Assembly: GCF_000246895.1 (NCBI RefSeq)
Contig: NZ_BAEV01000002.1
Location: 1-64,000, forward strand
Length of the DNA: 64,000 bases
DNA from: Clostridium arbusti SL206
GTDB taxonomy: Bacteria > Bacillota > Clostridia > Clostridiales > Clostridiaceae
Direction: 5' to 3'
In this document: positions 55,009 through 63,999 of the stretch, piece by piece
How the letters are laid out: each line of letters begins with the position of its first letter
Numbering within the stretch: position 1 is the first letter of the stretch
Notes under the pieces: generated by a model
Database searches by the model: none
Told to the model about the DNA's origin: nothing
Seen by the model: the letters and a program-made list of their open reading frames with translations, nothing else
Made by a program: the position numbers and the translations under genes

Positions 55009-56955
55009 ATGAAATATTTTAACAAAAAAGTCTTAAGTCTCGTTATCGCAGTAAGCACTATATCAACTTCAGTTATTGGTTTAAACACTGTTGCTTTTGC
55101 TGCAGACACTAGCATAACACCTGTTGTTGACCCATCTGCCTCAGTTGGTACAGTTACTAAAACTATGGTTACCTTTGATGGTGACACAAAAACTACTAAA
55201 GGTTTTACCTGGTATACCTCAAAAGCATCAATTAACAGTGATCTACAAATAGTTGAAAAAACCTCAGACACTGCCAATTTTGCAAAAGGTAAGTCTTTCA
55301 CAGGAACTACAGCTGTTCCAAGTAACAACACTTCAGCTACGCCACCAGCTAATACCACAACTTCAAAACCAGAATATGTGCACAAAGCCACAGCTACAGG
55401 ACTTAAAGCAAATACGACCTACTACTATCGTGTTGGTGATGCTTCCATAGGTCTTTGGGGTGCTACTTCTACCTTCCAAACTGCTCAGGAAAGCGGTGCC
55501 TTTACTTTTCTTGATTTAGCAGATCCACAGGCTAAAGATTATGATGAAGCTCTTCTTGCCGCTTCAACCTTTAAAAAAGCCCTTAATACAGTGCCAAATT
55601 CAAAATTCCTTGCACTTAACGGTGATATAGTTGATGACGGAAGTATAGAATACGAATGGGATTGGCTTTTCAATAATATAGGACAGGGCTTTCTAAATAC
55701 TACTATAGCTCCTATAGCAGGAAATCATGACAACAAATCCGGTGCTTTTGTAGATCATTTTAATCTTTCTGCCGCACCAGGCTCCGATACTACTACAGGT
55801 GTTTATTATTCTTATGATTACAGCAATGCACATTTTGTAATGCTCAATAATAATGAAAACACTAAAGTAAATGACCTTTCCAAGGCTCAACTTGATTGGA
55901 TGAAAGCTGATATTCAAAAAGCACGTGCTAACGGTTCACAGTGGATCATTGTTGATATGCACAAGGGACCTTACACTACATCAAATCATGCTACTGATAG
56001 TGATATAAATGATCCTGTAAATGGATCAAGAAAAACTGTTGCACCTCTTATGGCACAGCTTGGAGTAGATTTAGTTCTTCAAGGTCATGATCATATCTAT
56101 GCAAGAAGTAAGCCAATAAAAGCAGATGGTACTGCAGCTTCAGAAGATTTAATTACAGAAAACAATAAGGGTCAGAAAACTCAATATCAAGTAAACCCAG
56201 ACGGTACTATTTATCTGATTCCTGCAACTGCTGGTCCAAAGGTTTACTACAAAAATACTAAAATAGATCCTAGTTATTATTCCCTATTTGATCGTGCTGA
56301 AGAAAACCACGCTGCTATTTATGGCCAAGATCCTGCTGATAGTACAAGGCCTAAGCGTTCCCAAATACAAAACTTTGAAAGTATTTCAATAGATAAAGAT
56401 AAGCTTTCTGTCATTTCTTATGAAATAGATCAGAATAAAAACAATGCACAACCTTATATTATTGATACCTTTGGTATTGAAAAACCAACTATTGCAAAAA
56501 TTACAGAAGATCAAACTGACACTTTACCAGGAAACAATAAGTCTGCAAATTATACAGTTTCCATGAATAACATTACAAAGGCAAATACTTTTGAGACGAC
56601 TGTAAAATATGACTCAAATCAGTATTCATTGAATAATATTGATTACTTACAGCCTGGTCTTAAACAGATTTCAAAGGATGATAAAAACGGTACATTAAAA
56701 TTAGTATTTACTAAGGAAAATGGCGGTACCATAACAACTAGTAAAGACTACACAGATTTAGTAAAACTACACTTTACTTCTAAAGGATCTAAATCTAAAG
56801 GAAAAGATTCAGCTGTACGACTTTTAAAGGCAGAATTTAGAGGACTTAACACAAAAGCTGTATCTGCTAGAATAAATGATCCATTAGCTAACTTACATGC
56901 TAATTCTTTCTCTAAGACGCTTTCAAATTTATCAGCTCCAGGCCATTTAAAATAA
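55009..56955 (+). CDS. Secreted purple acid phosphatase-like metallophosphoesterase
   Basis: 648-residue exported enzyme. Signal peptide about 1-30 with cleavage after AFA. Then a fibronectin-III-like N-terminal domain (about 40-160, ending TTYYYRVGD), the catalytic metallophosphoesterase domain (FLDLADPQ, LNGDIVDDGS, AGNHDNK near residue 237, QGHDHIYAR near residue 358), and a C-terminal cohesin-like beta domain (about 500-625). Probably releases phosphate from organic phosphoesters outside the cell. A Pho box upstream and a terminator downstream mark a single phosphate-starvation gene. GGGGGAT precedes the ATG. Confidence 0.92.
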   Translation: MKYFNKKVLSLVIAVSTISTSVIGLNTVAFAADTSITPVVDPSASVGTVTKTMVTFDGDTKTTKGFTWYTSKASINSDLQIVEKTSDTANFAKGKSFTGTTAVPSNNTSATPPANTTTSKPEYVHKATATGLKANTTYYYRVGDASIGLWGATSTFQTAQESGAFTFLDLADPQAKDYDEALLAASTFKKALNTVPNSKFLALNGDIVDDGSIEYEWDWLFNNIGQGFLNTTIAPIAGNHDNKSGAFVDHFNLSAAPGSDTTTGVYYSYDYSNAHFVMLNNNENTKVNDLSKAQLDWMKADIQKARANGSQWIIVDMHKGPYTTSNHATDSDINDPVNGSRKTVAPLMAQLGVDLVLQGHDHIYARSKPIKADGTAASEDLITENNKGQKTQYQVNPDGTIYLIPATAGPKVYYKNTKIDPSYYSLFDRAEENHAAIYGQDPADSTRPKRSQIQNFESISIDKDKLSVISYEIDQNKNNAQPYIIDTFGIEKPTIAKITEDQTDTLPGNNKSANYTVSMNNITKANTFETTVKYDSNQYSLNNIDYLQPGLKQISKDDKNGTLKLVFTKENGGTITTSKDYTDLVKLHFTSKGSKSKGKDSAVRLLKAEFRGLNTKAVSARINDPLANLHANSFSKTLSNLSAPGHLK

Positions 56956-56997
56956 CATATTTAAGTTTATCTTATATCCTTTAAACTATTTATTATA

Positions 56998-57033
56998 AAA
57001 AATCGCCATAGAAATTTATCTATGACGATTTTT
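56998..57033 (+). terminator. Terminator of phosphatase gene
   Basis: AAAATCGCCATAG and CTATGACGATTTTT form a stem with an AT-rich loop, 43 bases after the stop codon. Confidence 0.75.
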
Positions 57034-57050
57034 GCATTATTTATTTGCCA

Positions 57051-57425
57051 TCAATAGCAAAACAAATTGTGTTCACAATTTGTTAACATCACCCAAGGGT
57101 TTTTCATATATGCCTGAGAAGAAATCTTACAATTCGAGCTTTTTACTATATTCCCTAATAATGCTAATAGATTTTTTAGCTCTATCATTTCATTATCAGC
57201 TAAATGATATTCAACCAGTTCTTTTACACTTAGAAACTAACTTGCCTTTTTTAACATTGTAAGATTATTGACATTTAAATCACTTGATATTAAACCATAT
57301 ACTTCCTCGAAATCATCTTGGAAAGCCCGATAAACAACTTCAAATCCAATAATCAATCCGCCCAAGACCCCACCTGTTAATGTAGTAATTGAAAATAAGA
57401 GTAACCACTTATCTACACCTATCAT
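57051..57425 (-). pseudogene. Small membrane protein gene interrupted by TAG
   Basis: From an ATG at 57425 the frame reads MIGVDKWLLLFSITTLTGGV (one membrane helix), continues to MLKKAS, meets a TAG at 57237-57239, and then runs on in the same frame for 61 further codons (FLSVKELVEYHLADNEMIEL, ISSQAYMKNPWVML) to a TGA at 57051. The part after the TAG looks like real protein sequence, so I read this as one broken gene of about 123 codons. Family not recognised. The rest of 57426-57709 shows no gene. Confidence 0.4.
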
Positions 57426-57709
57426 TTTAGTTCTCTCTTTCAAAATGAAGTAATTTAAGGCTATATTCATTCAAAGTATAGCCTTATCTGATGTAATTCA
57501 TTCATTATTTAATATAAATTAATTTGCAAATATTATATCATTAACTTATGTACTAGTATTAATAATTTTTATATTAGAGGAGTATAAATATATGAAATTT
57601 TTAATTACCATGCTTTTAACTTGCTAAATTGCAATCATTGCAATCAAAGATGGGATTATTTTAAGATATTCTCATTATGAAATATCATACTAAAGGGAGA
57701 TGGTTTTAA

Positions 57710-58414
57710 GTGAGTGAAATAATTAGCTCTCCTATTTTTTCTGTTATGATCTCATTAATAGCTTTTGAATTAGGTTGTGTTATATACAAGAAGACTAAGT
57801 TTCCATTATTTAATCCTATAATTATTGCTATAGTATTGGTAATAATTATAATCAAATTGCTAAATATAAGCGTTGATACATACAATAAAGGTGGAAATTT
57901 AATTAGCTTCTTCTTGACTCCAGCTACAGTTATATTAGCCGTACCACTATATAAAAAGTTACAACTTTTAAAGGAAAATGTAGTTCCAATAATAGTAGGA
58001 ATAACAGCAGGATCTTTAAGTGGAATGTGCTCCATAGTATTATTATGTCACCTATTACTTGTTCCAAAACAATTAACTCTATCTATGATACCAAAATCTG
58101 TCACCGTACCAATAGGTATAGCTATTTCAGAACAAATCGGTGGAATTCCTGCAATAACAATGTTTGCTATTATGGTCACTGGAACTATTGGTATTGTAGT
58201 ATATCCAGTAGTATTTAAGATTTTAAAAATTGAAGATCCCATAGCAAAAGGAGTTGCTATGGGTACAACAGCTCATGCAATTGGAACCTCAAAAGCCATA
58301 GAAATGGGTGAAGTAGAAGGTGCTATGAGTAGTTTATCTATGGGTGTTGCAGGTATATTTATTGTAATATTTGCACCTATAGTAACCAAATTATTTAGTA
58401 TTCTTATAAAGTAA
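57710..58414 (+). CDS. lrgB: LrgB/CidB family membrane protein
   Basis: 234-residue integral membrane protein of the LrgB family with about seven helices. Family stretches are CVIYKKTKFPLFNP, SLSGMCSIVLLCHLL, PKSVTVPIGIAISEQIGGIP and GTTAHAIGTSKAIEMGE. LrgB usually works with the small holin-like LrgA (cell lysis control; pyruvate uptake in some species). No lrgA is found upstream: only an 11-codon frame from about 57593. The GTG start has AGGGAG upstream. Confidence 0.9.
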   Translation: MSEIISSPIFSVMISLIAFELGCVIYKKTKFPLFNPIIIAIVLVIIIIKLLNISVDTYNKGGNLISFFLTPATVILAVPLYKKLQLLKENVVPIIVGITAGSLSGMCSIVLLCHLLLVPKQLTLSMIPKSVTVPIGIAISEQIGGIPAITMFAIMVTGTIGIVVYPVVFKILKIEDPIAKGVAMGTTAHAIGTSKAIEMGEVEGAMSSLSMGVAGIFIVIFAPIVTKLFSILIK

Positions 58415-58473
58415 ATCCTATAATTAACATTATCTAAAATCTTTAGAACACTTCCCTACTACTGGATATGAAT

Positions 58474-58600
58474 GACTAGTTGAAGGATTGCGACGAGCTT
58501 TTGTTTTGTATTTAGGATACCACCGATAAAATCGGTGGCATTTTAAATACAAAACTGGCTTATGTGCATACACAGACACTACTTGCCAATATGGTGTAAA
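58474..58600. repeat. Structured element with long hairpin, unrelated to the terminator type
   Basis: TTTTGTATTT (58506-58515) pairs with AAATACAAAA (58547-58556) around an inner CCACCGAT/ATCGGTGG hairpin. No T-run follows. Flanking AGTTGAAGGATTGCGACG resembles AGTCAAAGATGCGACG in the dispersed repeat, so it may be a distant member of the same group. Confidence 0.45.
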
Positions 58601-58619
58601 TGATGCTAATGATAGAAAT

Positions 58620-59507
58620 TTATTTGATTGATGCTTCATAGATTTCCTTAATTGAGTTCAATATCGTCGCATCAAATTCTTCCTCGGTTTGCCCGGCAGT
58701 TAATCCTTGAGATAAAGCTCGTGAGAAACTAGCGATTAATCCATGATTACATGCTAGCTTTTTATTTGCTTCCGCTTGACTATACCCTCCAGACAAAGCT
58801 ACCACTCTTACAACATGTGGATCATTCATCAAATCACTATAGAAATTATCCTCTGTTGGTATTGAGAGTTTAAGCATCACTTTTGTTTCCTTATCAAGGC
58901 TTGATAATTGTTTTGAAATCTCAAGTTTTAGAAACTTTTCTGATTCTTTTTTATCAGTGCTATGAATATCAACCTCTGGTTCAATGATTGGAATTAGACC
59001 AGCCTTAGCTATTTGTTTACCAATTTCGAATTGCTGCTCCACCACTTTTTTAATTCCGTAAGGATTGGCTTCTTTAATAACTGAGCGCATTTTTGTTCCA
59101 AAAATATTTTTTTCTACAGCTTTCTTTAAAAGGTCCTTCAAACCAGTTATTGGTTTCATAATCTGAACACCATCTTCAAGTTCAGTAAGTCCTTTATCCA
59201 CCTTTAAAAAAGGTACAATATTCTTTTTCTCCCAAAGATAATCAGCAGTATATTGACCGTCAATGGTACGATACATTGTATTTTCAAATAAAATAGCACC
59301 CAAAATGTACTCTGAAGTAAATGCAGAACTCTTTATGATGCGTTTTCTCATTTCATGTACTAAATCAAACATCTCTTCATCATTAGAATAACTGCTTTCT
59401 GGAATACCATATTGTAGTAATGCCTTTGGAGTGCTACCACCACTTTGATCTAGTGCGGCAATAAATCCTTTACCTGTATGCATTTGATTCATTTGCTTTT
59501 CATTCAT
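58620..59507 (-). CDS. fda: Class I fructose-bisphosphate aldolase
   Basis: 295-residue Schiff-base aldolase. Family features: GFIAALDQSGGSTPKAL near the start, ILFENTM, VPFLKVDKGL, IIEPEVDIHS and VMLKLSIPTE with the active Lys near residue 213, then ALSGGYSQAEAN. Reversibly cleaves fructose-1,6-bisphosphate to dihydroxyacetone phosphate and glyceraldehyde-3-phosphate in glycolysis or gluconeogenesis. GGAGGG precedes the ATG. Clostridia usually rely on a class II enzyme, so this is likely an accessory aldolase. Confidence 0.93.
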   Translation of the reverse strand: MNEKQMNQMHTGKGFIAALDQSGGSTPKALLQYGIPESSYSNDEEMFDLVHEMRKRIIKSSAFTSEYILGAILFENTMYRTIDGQYTADYLWEKKNIVPFLKVDKGLTELEDGVQIMKPITGLKDLLKKAVEKNIFGTKMRSVIKEANPYGIKKVVEQQFEIGKQIAKAGLIPIIEPEVDIHSTDKKESEKFLKLEISKQLSSLDKETKVMLKLSIPTEDNFYSDLMNDPHVVRVVALSGGYSQAEANKKLACNHGLIASFSRALSQGLTAGQTEEEFDATILNSIKEIYEASIK

Positions 59508-59675
59508 TGGATTTCCCTCCTTTTTGTTTGAGATTAAATAATTACATCTCTTGCTTTATTATAGTATATTTTTTATTTAATTATAAGTAACAGATCTTGA
59601 GTAAATTATTCTTATATCAAAAGTATTATTTAATCTTTTTTGACTAATATGCCCATTTTTATTGAAGTTTCTTCA

Positions 59676-59818
59676 TCAAATTATATTGAAAAAGTACATA
59701 GGTTTACAAAAGTAAAATCTATGTACTTTTTTCATGATCTGGTGACCAATTTTTTTTAATTCTTCCACTTCCTCCACTGTAAGGTTACGACATTTTCCTC
59801 TATCTATACCATCAATTT
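59676..59818 (-). pseudogene. Possible gene fragment, start lost
   Basis: Directly after the 94-residue gene, a frame without a usable start reads KIDGIDRGKCRNLTVEEVEE then LKKIGHQIMKKV and stops at 59676. The composition looks like genuine protein and not random AT-rich DNA, but I do not recognise the family. The terminator hairpin at 59691-59731 lies inside it. Confidence 0.3.
59691..59731. terminator. Terminator hairpin
   Basis: AAAGTACATAG and CTATGTACTTT pair, flanked by A- and T-runs, in the 310-base region between the aldolase and the small membrane protein gene. Confidence 0.7.
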
Positions 59819-60103
59819 TTATTTTAAATCATCTTTAATCTTCATAGCCTTATTAAAATCATCTTTATATGCTGAAGTTTTAGACCATATCTGTTTATAT
59901 GGAATTGTTTTAGCTACTTGTGGATAAATTTTATTTACAACTGGAACATTATATATTCCTAAACTTTGAATACCAAATAGGATTACTCCTACTAAAACTA
60001 TTAATACAATAAATTTACCTATAGATGCTACTATTTTTACAAAAACATAAAATAAAATCAGTGCAATAAAAACTGCTATTACCGTATTGGTATTAATACT
60101 CAT
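59819..60103 (-). CDS. Small membrane protein, function unknown
   Basis: 94-residue protein with one or two N-terminal hydrophobic helices (about residues 6-24 and 29-48: VIAVFIALILFYVFVKIV, FIVLIVLVGVILFGI) and a basic C-terminal tail. Extracellular or cytoplasmic position of the tail is undetermined. AAAGGGAG lies before the ATG. I do not recognise a family. It faces away from the DUF2075 gene, and the tail of the gene may have changed since the sequence right after it looks like decayed coding DNA. Confidence 0.65.
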   Translation of the reverse strand: MSINTNTVIAVFIALILFYVFVKIVASIGKFIVLIVLVGVILFGIQSLGIYNVPVVNKIYPQVAKTIPYKQIWSKTSAYKDDFNKAMKIKDDLK

Positions 60104-60237
60104 ATTAAATACTCCCTTTTATAATATTATTACAATTAACTGTGTTATAAATTATACCATATCATATCCTTGAAAACTTTTAACTTTTTCTAAACACACC
60201 TTTGAAATACTAATTATCAATGATAAGATTATACGAT

Positions 60238-60345
60238 ATGCTTATAAGCTGTGAAAATTATAAAAAATCAAATGCCATAGTAAATGTTAATATGATTGAA
60301 GATGTGAAATATAATAGTATAATGAATTTTAACAGGAAATTTTGA
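60238..60345 (+). pseudogene. Decayed SulP/STAS C-terminal fragment
   Basis: Thirty-five codons (ending AIVNVNMIEDVKYNSIMN) align with the C-terminus of the SulP transporter in this same window ([18 protein letters not shown] at residues about 487-504). There is no transporter sequence upstream. The rest of 60104-60414 is AT-rich with the start region of the DUF2075 gene. Confidence 0.6.
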
Positions 60346-60414
60346 CATGAAACTATATTTTTTTAATATATAATATTTATTAAGATTTCTTGTATAGAAA
60401 AGGTGGACTAATTG

Positions 60415-61629
60415 ATGAAAGATATTGAGGAAAATAATATATTGAATAATTCACTGTACAAGTTAGATCCTTATAAAAAATTAACAGAAGAACAAGAAAA
60501 ACTAAAAGAGTATATATTTAATTTCTGCTATACGCATCGTAAAGATGAACATGCCATTTTTTTAATTAACGGTGCTGCTGGAACTGGAAAAAGCCTATTG
60601 TTAAGTTCCATATTCAATAGTTTACAGAACATTTCCAAAAATGATCCCTCAAATGATTTGTATCACACTGATAATTATTTATTGGTAAATCATCCAGAAA
60701 TGCTGAAACTATATAAAGAAATTGCTAGTGAAACACCTAATTTATTAAAGAAAAATTTTGAACGTCCTACAACCTTTATTAATCGAATGACAAAAAATAA
60801 TTCAAAGGCTGATATTGTTTTAATTGATGAGGCTCATTTACTTTTGACTAAAAAAGATCCTTATAATAATTTTAAACAAGATAATCAATTAGAGGAAATT
60901 ATTAAGCGTAGTTACATTGTGATTTTAGTATTCGATGAACAGCAGGTCTTGAAATTTAAGAGTTATTGGAAAAGCAAAAAAATGAAGCAATTTTTAGAGG
61001 CTGTACCCAGTGAGAGTTATCAGTTAACTACTCAATTTCGTGTACAAGCTAATCATGATATTTATGAATGGATTGATCGATTCTCCCGTGGAAAGTTAAA
61101 ACCATTGCCAGAAAAGCAAGCATTTGATTTTAGAATTTTTGCTGATGCCAATGAAATGTATGAATTGATTAAGGAGCAAAATACTAAATACGGTTTATGC
61201 AGAATGCTGGCAACCTATGATTTTCCCTATAAGCTTGATGGTGAAGATTATTACGTTACCACTGATACATTTAAATTAAGATGGGATAGAAGCAAACCTC
61301 AGGATCAAAAGCCTTGGGCAGAACGGCCAGATACTATCGAAGAAGTTGGATCGGTTTATACCATTCAAGGCTTTGATTTAAACTATGCAGGTATTATTCT
61401 AGGACCATCTATCTCATATGATCCTGAAGAAGATGAACTAGTTATTAATCCCAATAGATATGAAGATAATGCTGCCTATATGGGCAGTTCTAAAATAGAT
61501 TCTTCACCAAATGCTAAGTGCAAAATCATTTTAAACTCTATTAATGTACTAATGACTAGGGCAAGAAAAGGTATGTATATTTACGCAATAGATTCTGAAT
61601 TGCGTAAAAAGCTATTGTCTTTAATGTAA
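60415..61629 (+). CDS. DUF2075 P-loop ATPase (Schlafen group 3 helicase-like)
   Basis: 404-residue ATP-binding protein. Walker A NGAAGTGKS near residue 55, Walker B VLIDEAHLL near residue 138, sensor-like STQFR-type segment QLTTQFRVQA, and the conserved DUF2075 C-terminus with TIQGFDLNYAGIILGP and NVLMTRARKGMYIY. This is a superfamily 1 helicase-like core. Larger relatives carry an extra N-terminal nuclease domain that is missing here. Many family members sit in phage or defence contexts, but no partner gene is adjacent. GGTGG lies 8 bases before the ATG. Confidence 0.85.
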   Translation: MKDIEENNILNNSLYKLDPYKKLTEEQEKLKEYIFNFCYTHRKDEHAIFLINGAAGTGKSLLLSSIFNSLQNISKNDPSNDLYHTDNYLLVNHPEMLKLYKEIASETPNLLKKNFERPTTFINRMTKNNSKADIVLIDEAHLLLTKKDPYNNFKQDNQLEEIIKRSYIVILVFDEQQVLKFKSYWKSKKMKQFLEAVPSESYQLTTQFRVQANHDIYEWIDRFSRGKLKPLPEKQAFDFRIFADANEMYELIKEQNTKYGLCRMLATYDFPYKLDGEDYYVTTDTFKLRWDRSKPQDQKPWAERPDTIEEVGSVYTIQGFDLNYAGIILGPSISYDPEEDELVINPNRYEDNAAYMGSSKIDSSPNAKCKIILNSINVLMTRARKGMYIYAIDSELRKKLLSLM

Positions 61630-61664
61630 ATTAGAATTTAATAATTATTTAATGATAACCTAAA

Positions 61665-61697
61665 AGAAAACTGCCCTTATGTAAAGGACAGTTTTCT
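61665..61697. terminator. Bidirectional terminator
   Basis: AGAAAACTGCCCTT and AAGGACAGTTTTCT form a strong stem between the converging DUF2075 and NADH oxidase genes. Confidence 0.8.
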
Positions 61698-61710
61698 AGT
61701 TATATAAAAA

Positions 61711-63045
61711 TTACTTAGCACTCAATGCCGCCATAGTTATATAGTTATAAGGTTGATTGAAATGAGGTAAGAAGAATATATCCAAAAGTTTCAACTTGTC
61801 AATAGTAACTCCTTCTTCGATAGCTAAGGAAAACATATGAATACCCATAGAAATATCATAATATGAAGCCATCTCTGTACCTAATACTCTACGAGATTCC
61901 TTATCATAGATAATACGAATTTTTACCTTTGCATTTTCTTCCTTAATAAAAGCTGGTTTTTGTAAATCCTCATATTGTGTATAAACTGGATCAAATCCTG
62001 ATTTTTTAGCAGCTTTTAAATTCAGACCTGTAGACACCATCTTATATCCAAATATACATATTCCATTTGAACCCTGTACGCCTGCAGACTCAATAGGTGT
62101 ACCACAAGCATTGTGTCCTGCTACTACACCGCTACGTACTGCATTAGTTGCCAAGGCAATATAATTACTTTCTTTCATCACATTACTATAAACAGTAGCA
62201 CAATCGCCAATGGCATATACATCTTTAACGCTTGTCTCTTGATTAAGATTTACTTTATAAGCTCCATTTGCAATGGTATCAATTTTATCTTTACCAATCT
62301 GGCTATTTGGATAAAAACCAATACAAATAATTACCAAGTCTACGTCATACTCACCTTTATCAGTGACAATACCTGTTACTTTGGTATCACCTTTGATTTC
62401 CTTAACCATTTCACCGTAATGTAATTCTACTCCATTGTTTTTTAAAATTTCATCCATATCATGACTGAACCATTCATCATAATAACTTGAAAGGCTAGTA
62501 TCTGCTACATCAAATAATAGAGGATTTTTATTACGACGTTTAATTGCTTCTGCAATTTCAACACCAATATATCCTGCTCCCACAACTGCCACATTTTTAA
62601 TAGAATCATCTTGAAGCAATTTATCAATTTTTTGACCATCCTGAAATAATTTTACGTTTTCTACATTTTCTAAATCAACCCCAGGAATTTTAGGAATGAT
62701 AGGAAGTGAACCAGTTGCTAAAATTAATTTATCATAACTTTCAACTATTTCTGCCCCATTTTTATCTACAGCATAAACTTTTTTCTCTTCAAAATCCACA
62801 TTTTTTATTTCTGCTTCCATATGTACCACCGCTTTTTTAGAAGCAAATATTTCTGGAGAACAATAAAATAGGCCTGCAGTATCATCTATCTGCTTTCCAA
62901 CATATAAAGCAGTACCACATCCCAAATAGCTAATATTACTGTTTCTATCAAAAATCACCAATTCATTTCCATTATAGTTATCCAAAATAGTGTTAGCTGC
63001 AGCAGTTCCAGCATGATTTGCACCCACCAAGACAATTTTACTCAT
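61711..63045 (-). CDS. nox: FAD-dependent NADH oxidase / CoA-disulfide reductase family
   Basis: 444-residue flavoprotein of the pyridine nucleotide-disulfide reductase class. FAD-binding start VGANHAGTAAA, the redox-active single Cys43 in SYLGCGTAL, NAD-binding VVGAGYIGVEIAEA near residue 155 and the C-terminal FLPHFNQPYNYI. A single Cys43 fits water-forming NADH oxidase (Nox-2) or CoA-disulfide reductase. Protects against oxygen together with the flavodiiron protein. ATG at 63045 is the family start, with AAGGAG upstream. Confidence 0.92.
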   Translation of the reverse strand: MSKIVLVGANHAGTAAANTILDNYNGNELVIFDRNSNISYLGCGTALYVGKQIDDTAGLFYCSPEIFASKKAVVHMEAEIKNVDFEEKKVYAVDKNGAEIVESYDKLILATGSLPIIPKIPGVDLENVENVKLFQDGQKIDKLLQDDSIKNVAVVGAGYIGVEIAEAIKRRNKNPLLFDVADTSLSSYYDEWFSHDMDEILKNNGVELHYGEMVKEIKGDTKVTGIVTDKGEYDVDLVIICIGFYPNSQIGKDKIDTIANGAYKVNLNQETSVKDVYAIGDCATVYSNVMKESNYIALATNAVRSGVVAGHNACGTPIESAGVQGSNGICIFGYKMVSTGLNLKAAKKSGFDPVYTQYEDLQKPAFIKEENAKVKIRIIYDKESRRVLGTEMASYYDISMGIHMFSLAIEEGVTIDKLKLLDIFFLPHFNQPYNYITMAALSAK

Positions 63046-63207
63046 TTCAATCACTCCTTCTATACCTTATAGTATTATGAATATTAATTATTACATAATA
63101 ATAATTATAATCTTTATGTTAATAAGATACCACAAAATATATCACTTAATCAACCCCCAAAATAAATTTTATTAAAAGTCAGTATTACCACAGGGTGAAA
63201 TTATTAT

Positions 63208-63999
63208 TCATCTTAACTGTGATTTTCTTGATACATTTCCCCAAAAATCCACGGTTTGTATCTCATATTTTGATTTTTTTGAACTATTTCTATATATGAA
63301 TTCTCCTAATAATTTTTCTTTATCTCCACCATACTTTCTCTGAACCCATGGAGAATAAATTACTTTTCCATTACAATACAATTTGTATCCCGCTGCATTG
63401 TCAGCTGTTTCCCATTGAATCAAATCTCCATTGCTCACCTTACTAATTTTAGCCCACTTGGGTGCATCAGGTTTTCTATTATAAATTTCATGCTGGTACA
63501 AATATCTTTTATAAGCCCTGTGAAAACCATTATTTATATTAATTGGACTATAATAATGACTATATGCAAAAGTTATCATATCATCTACAAACGGGTTTTC
63601 AAGTCTCATCTGCTTTATAAATCTCTTTATAGGAGCACTTGACCAATTATTATGATTAAAGGTTTCCACGTTGGACCAAAATAAAAGTCCTTTTTTCGAC
63701 TTTACCACTTTACTAAGAGCGGCAAACCAGTCTCTTACCTCAGTTATATCAAGTCCACCTCCACCTACCGAATCCTGAGGGCAGAAAATATCTCCCTTTT
63801 TTAAATTAGTTAGTTTAAAAAAATGCTTCCAATTATATGCATAAGTCTGCGTGATTGAATATTTTGAGTTCATAAAAGGTGATATCATAATTGGCAGCCT
63901 TGAATTATTATTGTCCATATAGTTTAAATTTATATTAACCGCATTGGCCAAAGTTTTAAAATCCTTTTTATATTTAAAATTGAGATTATCAACTTCGTA
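63208..63999 (-). CDS. DUF4434 domain protein, N-terminus cut by window edge
   Basis: At least 263 residues; the frame is open to the end of the window, so the start is missing. The segment GDIFCPQDSVGGGGLDITE, then WFAALSKVV and LLFWSNVETF match DUF4434, a TIM-barrel glycoside-hydrolase-like domain of unknown substrate. The C-terminal 90 residues (PKWAKISKVSNGDLIQWETA to VDFWGNVS) look like a fibronectin-III-type beta domain. Probably an extracellular or envelope carbohydrate-active protein, but the signal peptide would be outside the window. Confidence 0.75.
   Translation of the reverse strand, partial: YEVDNLNFKYKKDFKTLANAVNINLNYMDNNNSRLPIMISPFMNSKYSITQTYAYNWKHFFKLTNLKKGDIFCPQDSVGGGGLDITEVRDWFAALSKVVKSKKGLLFWSNVETFNHNNWSSAPIKRFIKQMRLENPFVDDMITFAYSHYYSPININNGFHRAYKRYLYQHEIYNRKPDAPKWAKISKVSNGDLIQWETADNAAGYKLYCNGKVIYSPWVQRKYGGDKEKLLGEFIYRNSSKKSKYEIQTVDFWGNVSRKSQLR

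Noticed and set aside
57032-57262. Plus-strand frame of 76 codons
   Set aside because: No ribosome binding site and it covers the terminator and the reverse-strand coding-like sequence; composition resembles an antisense shadow.
57593-57628. Eleven-codon frame upstream of lrgB, possible lrgA relic
   Set aside because: MKFLITMLLTC could be a decayed lrgA start, but nothing after it aligns by eye, so I do not claim it.
58430-58639. Minus-strand frame of 69 codons across the long hairpin
   Set aside because: It spans a palindromic element and has no ribosome binding site or recognisable domain.
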